A stretch of DNA of 22,939 bases, taken from NCBI GenBank assembly GCA_030407005.1, contig JAUDYN010000027.1:1-22939 (forward strand), read 5' to 3'. The notes under the pieces were generated by a model, which saw nothing but the letters and a program-made list of their open reading frames with translations, did no database searches and was not told where the DNA came from. Source of the stretch: Desarmillaria ectypa (taxonomy: Eukaryota; Basidiomycota; Agaricomycetes; Agaricales; Physalacriaceae). Shown here one piece after another: positions 10,652 to 20,100 of the stretch. Every line of letters starts with the position of its first letter. Positions within the stretch are counted from its first letter, which is position 1. A program made the position numbers and the translations under genes.

Positions 10652-10823
10652 GGCAATTCCACAAGCAGGTAAAAGGGTGGCAGAAACAGGGAAGAGTACG
10701 TTACCACCAAAGTTGCAGCCTGCAGGGGCGCGTCCGCATTGGCACGTGATACAGCGTCATTCTACGTCACATCACGCTTAAATTCTTTTTTTCAGTGCTA
10801 CAGTCGGTGTCGTGCTCACGACT
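10652..10823. promoter_or_regulatory. Divergent promoter MSH3 / ATP12
   Basis: 172 bp separate the MSH3 and ATP12 start codons. It contains CACGTG at 10743-10748, which reads ATCACGTG on the minus strand (RTCACGTG, Cbf1-type). A CRE-like TACGTCA lies at 10763-10769, and a GC-rich GGGGCGCGTCC at about 10725-10735 resembles half of an MCB-type cell-cycle box. No TATA box is seen. Factor identities are inferred. Confidence 0.5.
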
Positions 10824-11926
10824 ATGAGGTTCTCTTCTGCCGGCTAGCGCTCATAAGATCAACAACTGGAGCCTTTCTGCGTAATCTCAGGAGACTTCAA
10901 TCTACAGCGTCTATTATCGATGGCCCTCCAGTCACAGAGACGAACCGGGAGCGAACTATTTACTTTCCAGCTGTATATTTGTTGAAAAGGAAATGCTTTA
11001 TAGGCGCAGAGGCGACGATGAAACGCTTTTGGAAGGATGTGGGCATGAAAACGGGGGAGAGTCGTTTGCCGTAACTCTGGATAGGCGCGCACTCAAAACC
11101 CCCCTCTGCAATACGCTCTTACTACCCTGAAATAAAAAATTAGTTGCGACTCTCGTCGCTACTGATGGGATAACCAGGACAAACTACTAATGCCTCATGC
11201 TTTGCCAATTGTGAGTCAGCTGTTTGATACCTTGTCAAGGGGTTTGAAGGAGTCGCAGACATCTTTGGTCTCTAGAGCGATCGATTCCTTAGCGAAGATG
11301 CCTACCCGAGAAGAGGTCTGCCATGCTTTGCTTGAATATCTTGATAAAGATACAATATGGTAGGCATCTGGGTGGCCAGTTGCTTCAAGGGGCCAGAAGC
11401 TTATATATTTGTTAGCTTCCACGAAGACTACCCTCCTCAACTCGTGGACGCTCTCAGTCGGACCATTGGGATCCCTTGCTGGAATGGGCACGTAACGCGT
11501 TCAACGTCGAAATCCACAATTTGAGTCGATACTGTCCAACAGGCAGCCAGAAGCAACGAAGCAGAGATTCATTGAAGAGCTGAAAAAGTTCACTTCCTGG
11601 GAAATGGCTGGTAGGTATATTACGATCCTCAACGGCGTCGGGTCTCATGGGAAAAACAGCCATGGAACGAGCCACATACATAACGAAATCGTTCTTGATT
11701 GCTTTGGCGTTGGTTAAGCGGTTTATCACGGTGGAGCAGGCATCAATAGCCGCTCGGGTCGAGGTGTCAAGTCAAATCGAACGCTGGGGCGAGGTCGAAG
11801 ATAGTAGGTGTAGTGCTCTGGGCAGCTATTCTTACTAATCTTTGTGGGACACTAGGCCATGATGTCGATTTTTACGATGTACGACGTCAACTTGGGAGTG
11901 CAGCGTGCCTACTATCCCTAACGTGA
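10824..11926 (+). CDS. ATP12: ATP12, mitochondrial F1-ATPase assembly chaperone
   Basis: Binds free alpha subunit during F1 assembly in the mitochondrial matrix (ATPAF2 in animals). The ATG at 10824 gives MRFSSA; with one frame change near 10838 it continues RLALIRSTTGAFLRNLRRLQ, an Arg/Ser/Leu-rich presequence. Core blocks: ATMKRFWKDVG, LVATLVAT, DKLLMPHALPI, SLVSRAIDS, EEVCHALLEYLDKDTI, HEDYPPQL, WDPLLEWARNAFNVEIHN, QRFIEELKKFTSWEMA, AMERATYITKSFLIALALVK and VSSQIERWGEVEDS, ending HDVDFYDVRRQLGSAACLLS with TGA at 11924-11926. Introns: one with unclear donor ending near 11001, then 11211..11258 (48), about 11360..11415, 11611..11659 (49) and 11804..11855 (52). Indels are needed near 10838, about 11068, 11165 and 11465. 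The RFWKDVG and ERWGEVEDSHDVD blocks make the assignment firm. Confidence 0.92.
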
Positions 11927-12557
11927 TTGGGTGCGGCGGAGTATTCATACGAATGTTTTAGATTTTGCGAGAATCGGCGTAATAGGCTTTGTGGCAGAAA
12001 TCCAGACTTGCAGTGAGACGAGCATGCCCAACGGCTACACGAGGATTGCGGACTGCATCAGCTCGTTCGAGAGTCGAGACGCATAAAATTACACTTTGCT
12101 CCTTCTGAATAACCAATTGCACCCGGACAAACCACGAAATGCACAAATTGAAAAAGAAAAAAAGATTCGAAGCCTTGTCGAAGGCGAGTGATGAGAAGTG
12201 ATGAGATGAGAATATGAAATGCAGATAGAAGGCCCCGATCTTAACATCAAATGACTAATGTAATGGAGTGTAATGGTTGGTAGGCAATGTGTACGTACGC
12301 TAATTATTGACAACAAATGTTAGTGGTCCGGTTGGTTTATCCGCCGTAGTATTGATGGGTAGAATCGGAGGAATCGGAGACCTGAAATGGGAAACGGGGA
12401 TGATCGGCGATCGAATGTGGGGAAATAAGAAGCCACGTGGAGAACGGATACCTCAGCGGAAACGCCGAGCCTCCCGGAATAATACCTTTCCAAGCCGCAT
12501 CCATAAAACATAAAGAAAAAAAAGTAAGCAAGAATTCGCGGCCATCCTGCGTTGCAT
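11927..12557. other. Intergenic stretch downstream of ATP12
   Basis: No frame here has recognisable protein features. It holds A-rich tracts (12150-12165, 12514-12523), a small GTGATGAGA-type repeat near 12188-12211, and CACGTG at 12434-12439 about 120 bp before the next start codon. Probably the ATP12 3' UTR plus the promoter of the Ser/Pro-rich gene. Confidence 0.4.
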
Positions 12558-12878
12558 ATGGCGATGGCTCGCTCCCCCTTACTCGACTCCTTCGACCCTT
12601 TCGCGGTGCACCCTTCACCAATTCATCGAGTCGTCCTACCCCAAGCACCCATGCCATCCCAATACTATTCCCAGCCAACATCGTCCGTCGCCACCGCCTC
12701 CATCCAAAGTATGGAGCCTAGTCCCAAGCGGCCCGTTGTACAATCAAGGGCATCACCTTCGTCGACTCGCCCGGTATTCACTCTATTCCGAGTGGATACG
12801 TCTTCTCCGGATCTAGTTCTGAAATCCAAAGCTAGCCCTTCGTCGCCCCAAGGCTCGCACAACAAGCAGCCTTCATGA
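12558..12878 (+). CDS. Short Ser/Pro-rich hypothetical protein
   Basis: An uninterrupted frame of 106 codons starting MAMARSPLLDSFDPFAVHPS, with a second ATG two codons on. It is rich in Ser, Pro and Gln and has no signal peptide or membrane segment. Two blocks stand out: QSMEPSPKRPVVQSR, and RPVFTLFRVDTSSPDLVLKS, the latter reminding me of a short conserved tail in basidiomycete proteins of unknown function. Stop TGA at 12876-12878. Its clean frame among damaged neighbours and its codon choice support coding. The serine-proline pairs could be kinase targets, but that is a guess. Confidence 0.5.
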   Translation: MAMARSPLLDSFDPFAVHPSPIHRVVLPQAPMPSQYYSQPTSSVATASIQSMEPSPKRPVVQSRASPSSTRPVFTLFRVDTSSPDLVLKSKASPSSPQGSHNKQPS

Positions 12879-14286
12879 TCTTTTATGATACTAGTATACC
12901 CATATATCCGTGCATATTGTAAATTCTATCGTTATTCTGCTTCTCCCAGCCCAAAATTCACTCGCAGTTTGCAGTATCCTTTACGTTTCGGGATCCCTGC
13001 AAACATGGACTGCCGCCAGCCACCATCATTGATGTCTCTTTTCCATTATAATCAATTGCATTATCACCTATAAACAATTTATCAGACTGACCGCATGCCC
13101 ATCGTTCGAAATTATGGAGGTTATCAGCGTTGCCAAACATGTCATCAGAGGGCGTCATGCAGACGAAGCTCTTCATCAAATTGGAGCGGATGCCTCTGCC
13201 AATAGTTTTGGTTCCGTGTATCGGGGGATAGAAAAGTGGCGGGGACGAAAACGAACCATCTCCGTGGACCTGTAAGTTGCGTTCTTGACCCTAGATTTTC
13301 CAAGAGATGAGAGCAGACTTGCCATATGGGAGCAGTCCGAGGCAAAATACTAGAGGAATACCTCACCGGGTACAAGACGGAACAAACTGAAATAAATGAT
13401 CAAGTTAAATGGACGAAGAGTTGGATGCGCCACACTACTACTGACCTCTGAAAAATTTCGGGGAATTGGTCACTGAAGGTTTGACGGAGGTATTCTAATT
13501 TGTATCGGTCAGTTACCGGTATTCTATGCTGCCATTGGATGATCTTCTAATACCTGCTAAAGGCACAGGTACCGGCAGGCGAGTGTCGAAATCGTATACC
13601 CACTTGCAGTTTTCCCGTGTCGGATGAGGGATATATCGAGACGTTCCGCAATAACAGCACTACGTGGTAGTACCAGCAGACCGGAAAATCTTCATGGGGC
13701 GCCCCCTTCTGGTTCCGAAGGACCACCTAGAATATGTTCTAATGTCAATTGGAAGAACCATGCTGGAGAAGATGGCTGGTACAACACGGTCTTGGAATCA
13801 TTGGAAATGAGGACGACATATGTGTTCCAGTCACCGTTCACTCCTGAATCGGATATGAATTTCCACGCGAGAAGGTATTATGTTCCCTTTCACAGTAGCA
13901 GGGAGTGTATACTTAGCGAATCGCGAGGCAGGTGGAGCGGCAACATGGCAGGCGGAGTTTGAAAATAGCAAAGGGCCTCTGCGGGCGTTTTGCTGCTGGC
14001 CAATTGGACTGACGATGGAATAAATAACAGAGACGGAGGAATTGCGGTCGAGGCAAGACGTAGAGTTAGCTTGTAGAATATTTTTTTTCTAGGATGAGTG
14101 GTAACAGCGTCGAGTGTCGGTGTTGTCGAATTTGAAACTCAGGCGTTGGTCAGGACAGCCAGCGCCTTTCCTCGGTTTGCCTCACCACGTCGCACTGGCA
14201 CTCGAATTTCGTCCCCCCATCTGACAGGCTGCCACTGGGTGACAGAGCCCTCGTTGTATCTTTCTTTCATCTAACCGAAAAACGAC
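12879..14286. other. Poorly resolved region with ORF fragments
   Basis: 1.4 kb between two plus-strand genes. Besides the possible gene at 13114-13451, a plus-strand frame at 13624-13962 has 112 codons with NWKNHAGEDGWYNTVLESLE and YVFQSPFTPESDMNFHARRY. The opposite strand also has open stretches, so coding strand is not certain. A TATAAACA lies at 13069-13076. The part 13960-14286 looks like the 5' flank of the BTB gene. No transposon features were seen. Confidence 0.35.
13114..13451 (+). CDS. Possible uncharacterised gene (two exons, one frame break)
   Basis: The ATG at 13114 opens 53 clean codons, with HADEALHQIGADASANSFGS and YRGIEKWRGRKRTISVDL. A GTAAGT donor follows at once (13272) with an acceptor ...GAGCAG at about 13317. 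The next exon gives LAIWEQSEAKY, then after one missing base LEEYLTGYKTEQTEINDQVK and WTKSWMR, stopping near 13451; it may continue through another intron towards 13624. I do not recognise the family. A TATAAACA lies 38 bp upstream of the ATG. Confidence 0.35.
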
Positions 14287-15701
14287 ATGAGCACCAGTTC
14301 ATCATCGACCTCAATGAACGGGCATGGCCATCCGAATGGGATAACCTATGGGCAGCCTACGCCATCGCCAGACTCGTTCGACGACTCGAACCACTCAGCT
14401 ACGGGCTCTGCATATCCAGCGAATGGTTATTCCCAGTTGGTCTTCTCTCCTTCGCGTCCGGGACGTTGTTGATCTTTTTTATCGCTCTCGCAGCTCGCAC
14501 CAAAATCACAATGAGGATATCGTCAATCATCTTTACCATGCTGGTTTCCAGACGGGAGTGAGTTTTCTTTGATGCTGCGAGTCTGGACTCGTTCTCTGAC
14601 CGTGATCTGGCCTGAAGAACTATGCCGACACCATCCTCGTACGTCCTTTGAATTATCGTTTTCACGTATTCACTGATCCTTTCATTTCCGCATTTCCGAT
14701 CTTTCTAGCAAGTACAACAAAGTAGTTATCGTTTACATGCTATTATATTGTCGCGGTCACCATTTTTGGCTCACTTGATGTCAACATCACCCCAAGGTGG
14801 GGGTCAAAGGGTAATATTTGTACCTCTCGAACAGGAACCAGAGGTTACCCAAGAGGTTCGTAATCATGTCTCCCATGTCAAAGAGCGCGTTCTTAATTTA
14901 TACATATATTTTTTTTTTCGCCTGCCAGGGCTTTGCGATAGGTATGACATCTATACAACATTCGCCGCTATCATCCCTGATCGTCCATTCCTTAGCTCTG
15001 GGCTATCTCTACTCTTCCGTTTCGCTAAGTTTGATTAGACCGGCCAATGCGCGGGCCGTCCTCGCCGCAGGTTGTCTCCTGGGCGGTATGGACGACCTTT
15101 GCCAGTTTGCATATGAGACATGCAGACGATCTATAAACGTCAATACCATTGGGTCGTGGCTCGAATTTGTTGATACGCTCCCTCCGTCTTCACCCGACGG
15201 ATCATCAACGCCTGATATTCCACCAGTCACCGTGTTTGGTCACTTTGCCCAACGAATCCGAGATGATGTCTTCCACTTCTTGGTTGTAACACTTCCCGAA
15301 GTTCTAGAGGTACAAATGACTCCAGACTCCGTACCGTCTACTCCATCAGGCTCTGGACCCAGCGGACGTGAGGTGTTGTTACAGATATTTTCTCGCGTCC
15401 CCTTCGAGATGTTCAAGGCAGCCGTTGAATCACCTACTTTCAATATCGGTACGTTCCCCTGTTCTTTTCTTTCTTTTAGAAATCAAAGTTTAACCATAAC
15501 TATACCCCTGCAGGGTCCGACCAAGCACGTTTCAAATTTGCAAAGGAGGCTATTGAAATGAGGAGGAAACGGGGGATCGTGCGCGGTCCTGGGGCTGAGG
15601 AAACCGTGGTTCTTGCTTTCGGCGGAGGCAACTTTGGAGGGAGCGCTGTGCATGTGACTAGGAAGTTAAAGAAACGACAATTATGGAAAGTGAATTCCTA
15701 G
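14287..15701 (+). CDS. BTB/POZ domain protein with micro-exons
   Basis: BTB domains dimerise and often link substrates to cullin-3 ligases; the target here is unknown. The start ATG at 14287 gives MSTSSSSTSMNGHGHPNG, a Ser-rich tail. After one frame change (about 14440-14470) come HNEDIVNHLYHAGFQTG, NYADTIL, QVQQSSYRLHAIILSRSPFL, PLEQEPEVTQE, GFAIALGYLYSSVSLSLI (the BTB core), then ANARAVLAAGCLLGGMDDLC and FAYETCRRSI, a BACK-like helix pair. The C-terminal half holds FQ-like helices with DDVFHFLVVTLPEVLEV, VPFEMFKAAVESPTFNIG, RFKFAKEAIEMRRKRG and the end RQLWKVNS (TAG 15699-15701). Introns: 14558..14617, 14639..14708, 14856..14928, 14942..14995, 15449..15513. Exons 2 and 4 are only 21 and 13 nt. 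Exons 2-6 are in frame throughout. I know the family from basidiomycetes without a named function. Confidence 0.82.
14618..14638 (+). other. 21-nt micro-exon of the BTB gene
   Basis: Encodes NYADTIL between introns of 60 and 70 nt (phase 0 on both sides). It supplies the start of the BTB fold, so skipping it would remove conserved residues without shifting the frame. Confidence 0.75.
14929..14941 (+). other. 13-nt micro-exon of the BTB gene
   Basis: Encodes GFAI plus one base, between a 73-nt intron (donor GTTCGT) and a 54-nt intron. Splicing yields the BTB core GFAIALGYLYSS. The 54-nt intron is a multiple of three and has no stop, so retaining it would add 18 residues. Confidence 0.7.
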
Positions 15702-16312
15702 ATTTTCTGTTTTCCTCAATAATGTTTATAGTTGCATATCGACGAGAATCTACTCTCTTGTGAGTAGCAGCTTGCCGGCTGCGGTTTTTCCTGATTTTCT
15801 CTCGTAGGCTTTAGAATTCTCATCAACGATCAGGACTGTCAATGACGTCTATAACTATGATTGGAACACCGAGTCTTTTAGAGGTCTGGATGATCCTAGG
15901 CAAAACTAGACGACGGGTCGGTGACGCATTGCCAACTTCTTTTCAACATGCGCCTCGGGGCTGGAACATAAGGCTCCAGTGGCTCTGACACCGAGGCTAA
16001 GAGACCCAGCCTAACTATGGTTACCATTTGAAAAAATAACCTTTTAGTGCGACTCATCTTTTTCAAATAAGGATTGACGCCGCGTTGGGAGCGTCGGCAC
16101 CGCAGATGTACGGGATAGCGAGCAGCACATCCGCTATGCTGGGCTCAACTTGACATCATCATATCGACCACCCTCCCTGACCTCTAGACCTTGCCTTCGC
16201 TTCTCTTCTGCGCCACTATCGCTAAATCACGGGTGCAACACAGTTCAATAACGGCTCTATAAAAAGCGGCTAGAGGGAAAGTTGCAGGACACAAACATTT
16301 GCGACTTTATCC
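15702..16312. promoter_or_regulatory. Intergenic: BTB 3' flank and promoter of DUF6593-like gene
   Basis: About 610 bp with no convincing frame. A good TATA box, CTATAAAAAG, lies at 16258-16267, about 50 bp upstream of the next ATG and preceded by CT-rich DNA near 16195-16210, typical of a fungal core promoter. The first 100 bp is probably the BTB 3' UTR. Confidence 0.55.
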
Positions 16313-16993
16313 ATGGCTGACCCAACATACGACCTCTTCTTCACTGGCCGAGATGACCCCCCGCTCTTGTGTTATCATCGGTGAAGACACAAAACCCATC
16401 TACCTTTGTTTCGACACGCCCGAGCGAAGTATAGCTCCAAGTATCAGAACAACTGTGAGCTTGGAATGTTGCAGCCTTACCTCGCAGTCAACCAACGGGT
16501 GTTGCTCACAGGTCCTCAGCAATAACAAAGACCTGGTTGCGTCCTTTGACTGGAGCCCGGGCAATCATTTGGGGAGAGTGACGATTGGTAAACGACAAAT
16601 TCCAATGTCGCATCTCGTACGGCCTGGATCGAGACAAAAGTAAGTTCTTGGCATTTAATTTTCGTCACCCTGCTCATGGTTTTTCCGACAGTGCGCGATC
16701 GTTTGTGTCCTCCGATGGAAGACAACTAGAATGGCGCAAATGCCCTAACGACCCAACGTCTTACGATGTATGTATCATAAGCATTATCGATCATCAACTT
16801 CCGCTGACTCGTAGCTTCTTCAGCTGTACGTAGCGCCGATTTCCAAATTGCTGCTTTTCGTCGGTATGTTTCTTCGACCGCAGTCGGACCAACACATGGA
16901 CTGCTGCAATACAAGTTTAATCATGACACATTACTGGTGGAAGCTTTGTTGGCACTTGCGCTGAATCGATGGATCGACCTGCACGGAATGTAA
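16313..16993 (+). CDS. DUF6593-like basidiomycete protein (frameshifted)
   Basis: A small soluble protein of a family expanded in mushrooms and thought to have a tubby-like beta-barrel fold; no function known. The start ATG at 16313 gives MADPTYDLFFTGRDD, then after a C-run error at 16357-16362 (six Cs where five keep the frame) SCVIIGEDTKPIYLCFDTPE, LVASFDWSPGNHLGRVTIGK, IPMSHLVRPGS, ARSFVSSDGRQLEWRKC, YDLYVAPISK, and after another indel near 16846-16852 FRRYVSSTAVGPTHGLLQYK and LLVEALLALALNRWIDLHGM, stop TAA 16991-16993. Introns: 16455..16511 (57), 16640..16691 (52), 16768..16823 (56). The strand order and the SSDGRxxEWRK block suggest DUF6593; the closeness of the match was not tested. Confidence 0.65.
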
Positions 16994-17123
16994 AGATACC
17001 TTGTACATTATATATATATTATAGTTTTCGTCAATCGGCATTATTAAAATGGAATAGATATGCAAAAACAAAACAAGTCCAGATCTCAGTAAATACATAA
17101 GGCCACAAAAAAAACCCTTCAAG
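16994..17123. other. Tail-to-tail spacer
   Basis: 130 bp between the convergent stops of the DUF6593-like gene and the long serine-rich gene. It contains an AT-rich TATATATATTATAG run (17009-17022) that could serve as 3' end signal on either strand. The 3' UTRs probably overlap. Confidence 0.45.
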
Positions 17124-20100
17124 CTATGCTCCCTTCATAGAGCCAATCATATGGTCTAGTCTTTCTTCTACTGTCCAGCCGTTGTCAAAAGTTGATAACG
17201 ATGATGAAGGGGAGTGGACCGGGGATTTGCCGCGCGGAAGTTGAAGGATCCGGCCTCCATACCTTGCGAGATGTTCTCGATGAGGCGTCCAATTTGAGCT
17301 GATGAACTATAAAAAACCTGTATAATGATGAATAATGATAACCATTGAATGGGGAAGATGGTACCAGGCCTTACCTTGGTCTCAGGACGGGACGACTTTC
17401 CTTGAGGTTTTTGGGGGGAATAATGGAGGCAACACTTTTTCTCGGATGCTCTCTAACGTAAACTTGCATGTCTTCATCATGGACATCGTATTCCGAGGCC
17501 AGGCTGGTTCGAGAGGCATAGAGAGACTCCGAGTCATCGTCTCGGAGACCCCTTACAATTGACCTGTGTCGCGAAGATAAGAAGACGGGAATCTCGGACA
17601 TTTTCGAAAAACTTGCCATATAGTCTCTCCGTTGGCAAGTTCTATGACTTCGATGGACGGACCGGTCGCTTCGCTGGGACCTGCCCTTTCATTCGGGGCC
17701 GATGATTGTGCGTTTGGTTTGTTGTCGCTTGCATACATGTCATACCTTCAAGCAACCAGAAAATTAGACACCTGCCATGAAATACGTGACGGTGACACTT
17801 ACAAGGAATCATAAGTAGAGTTAGACTTTTCGATACCTGGGATATTCAAATGGCCTTCCCCCGGGGCTGGGACGGCTTGTGGGAGCTGCGGGACCGGAGG
17901 GGAGGTATCTTTGGAGTATCTCCGTCCTGCGGTACGTGGTGGGGGAGTAGGTACCCGATCATGAATAGACCGTCCTGAGATCGAGGCAGCACTGACTCTG
18001 CGCCGGCGAGACGAATTCTTCCTGGCAGGGCATTGATATCTACAGTCGAAGCTCTGGTATCCGATGGCACGATTATGGTACGGCGTATGACAGCACTGAC
18101 AGTGGGATCACGTTGATTCTGTCCTTCTCGAGGGCGACGAAGATGATCGGGTTGTTTTCGAAGTGAAGGCGCCCGAGAAGGACCTCTATCATCTACGGTA
18201 CGGCGATTAATACCAGTAGTTCTTGGACGTTCATTGTCTCTAGCTTGAGCGGGACTACGATCGTCTGGTGTGACAAACGCCGCAGCGCTTGAATTGCTTC
18301 TCGTCAGCGTCGACGGCCAATTCGAAGTCCTGGAGGATGTTGATCCAGAGCGAACTAGAAGAAGGTCGTTCAATTTCTTTTCGTCGAGGCCCAGGTTATG
18401 AGCCGCATCAAAAGTTGTCTTAGGGCGACGGATTCATCAGGATCCACGGGTTCTTGGTTACCCTGTGGCAGGGTTGGCGGTGATTGTTGATGGGCTCGCG
18501 GAGTCATTGGGACTTGTATCGTGGAGGTTTCGCGGCGCACTTGAATCGGTCCGACGAAGTGAAGAAGATACAGATAGCTGAGGGGAGTGTCGGCCAACGT
18601 ACTGGAGGCTGGGATCTATTGTCCGTGGCTTATTGCGAAGACGAGAAATGAAGCCCTTCAGTCCTGGTCCAGCTGTAGCCGGAGGACTAGAAACGGGTAC
18701 TTTGAATCTTGGTTCAGTAGCACTCATTACTCCAATCCCGTCAATTGCGGGGTTTAGCCGATCCGGTTCATATCCGATGGTTTGGATAGGCGGCGGAACG
18801 ACTAACGGGTAAGGCGTCACCTCCCCGGTGGGTATGTTGTTTTTTCGAAGAGTTCCTCTCAGCTTCTTAAAACGGCTGCCAATCCTGGAAGGACCTGACT
18901 GAGAAGCTGAAATTGATGCAGCTCGTAGAGGTATCGTATCAACACTAGTGGAAGCTGAAACCAGAGTAGGTGTTGAAATTTGATGGGGCGAAACACGTTT
19001 GCGAGAAACGGACCCAGATGAAGACAGCCCTTCAGAGGCCTTCTGAGGACTGGGCTTCTTCAAGGCCAACATCGCTGCCTCGGCCCTACGCTGCACATCC
19101 CGAGCCAGCTCTGCTTCCGCCTCCGGAGACTGCGGCAACCTCGAGGAAGAATTATGCGTACCAGTATACGGAGACGTAGGCGGCGATAGAAATTGAGTAT
19201 TTTCTGGAGTCGGAACTGGAGGGGAGTTTATATTTAATGGTAATGGAGAAGTCAGGACCGGGACATTATCCACGGGTTCCTTCTGCGCAACAGGAACCAT
19301 AGGTTTGGGTGTCGGAGAACTGTCGTACCCTTCGGCTTCATCATATCCAAAGAGAACGTGGGCAAGATCCCGATTCTTCCGAGTGGTTGGGGATATGTCC
19401 CCGCCTGTCACGGTAGTATCTACCGGTTCAGGTGATGGAACCTTACTGACACCAACGGTAGGTTTCGATGTTTTAACCAAACCCTCATTGGGCGGGGACG
19501 CTGAAGGCTGTGATTGTGCGGGACTTCCGATCTGGATAATAAGTGCCCGTCAGCATGAAGGAAACCCCTAGAATGAAATCACTACTCACTCTGCATTGAC
19601 AGAATAGTTCGACTGCGCGGTGGACGGACGTCGTCTTCGTAACGATGGAGCACGGTTATAACTTTCTGACGATGACGAAGGCGTGAGCTTGGCGACTGCT
19701 ACGCCCACAAGCTTTTCTTGAATGGCGAGGAAGTCCGCTTTTTTCAGTCCTGCGTATCTGCGAATGATTTCTTCGGCATCCCATTCATCATTAGGGGAGC
19801 CGCCTGGAGTAATGGAGCTGGATTGGTCGGAAACATATACATCATGCCAAGCGGGTTGCTGGGGGTCAGTATCATTAAATAGTGACATGGTATTCTCTTT
19901 GTAGTCTCCTTCCCAAGAATGATAGCTAGAACCTGCAGATTCCAACGATGATCGTGAGGAGCTGGCAATCGGCGAGAACACAAGGGATTGTTAGGTCCAA
20001 AATTGAAGGGGTTTGACGTGCCGTTTTGTCTGGACGACCGTCTGCTACCATTACGGGGAGACATTCCACCACTGGAGAATGCGGGAGAAGCCGGAGAATG

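Noticed and set aside
12532..12543. GAATTCGCGGCC resembles an EcoRI-NotI cloning adaptor
   Set aside because: The match stops before the full NotI site and no vector sequence flanks it; more likely chance.
12337..12681. 114-codon minus-strand frame opposite the Ser/Pro-rich gene
   Set aside because: No recognisable motif; it overlaps the better-supported plus-strand frame and looks like an antisense shadow.
17009..17022. TATATATATTATAG as a TATA box
   Set aside because: It lies between two convergent stop codons, so a 3' end signal is more plausible than a promoter.
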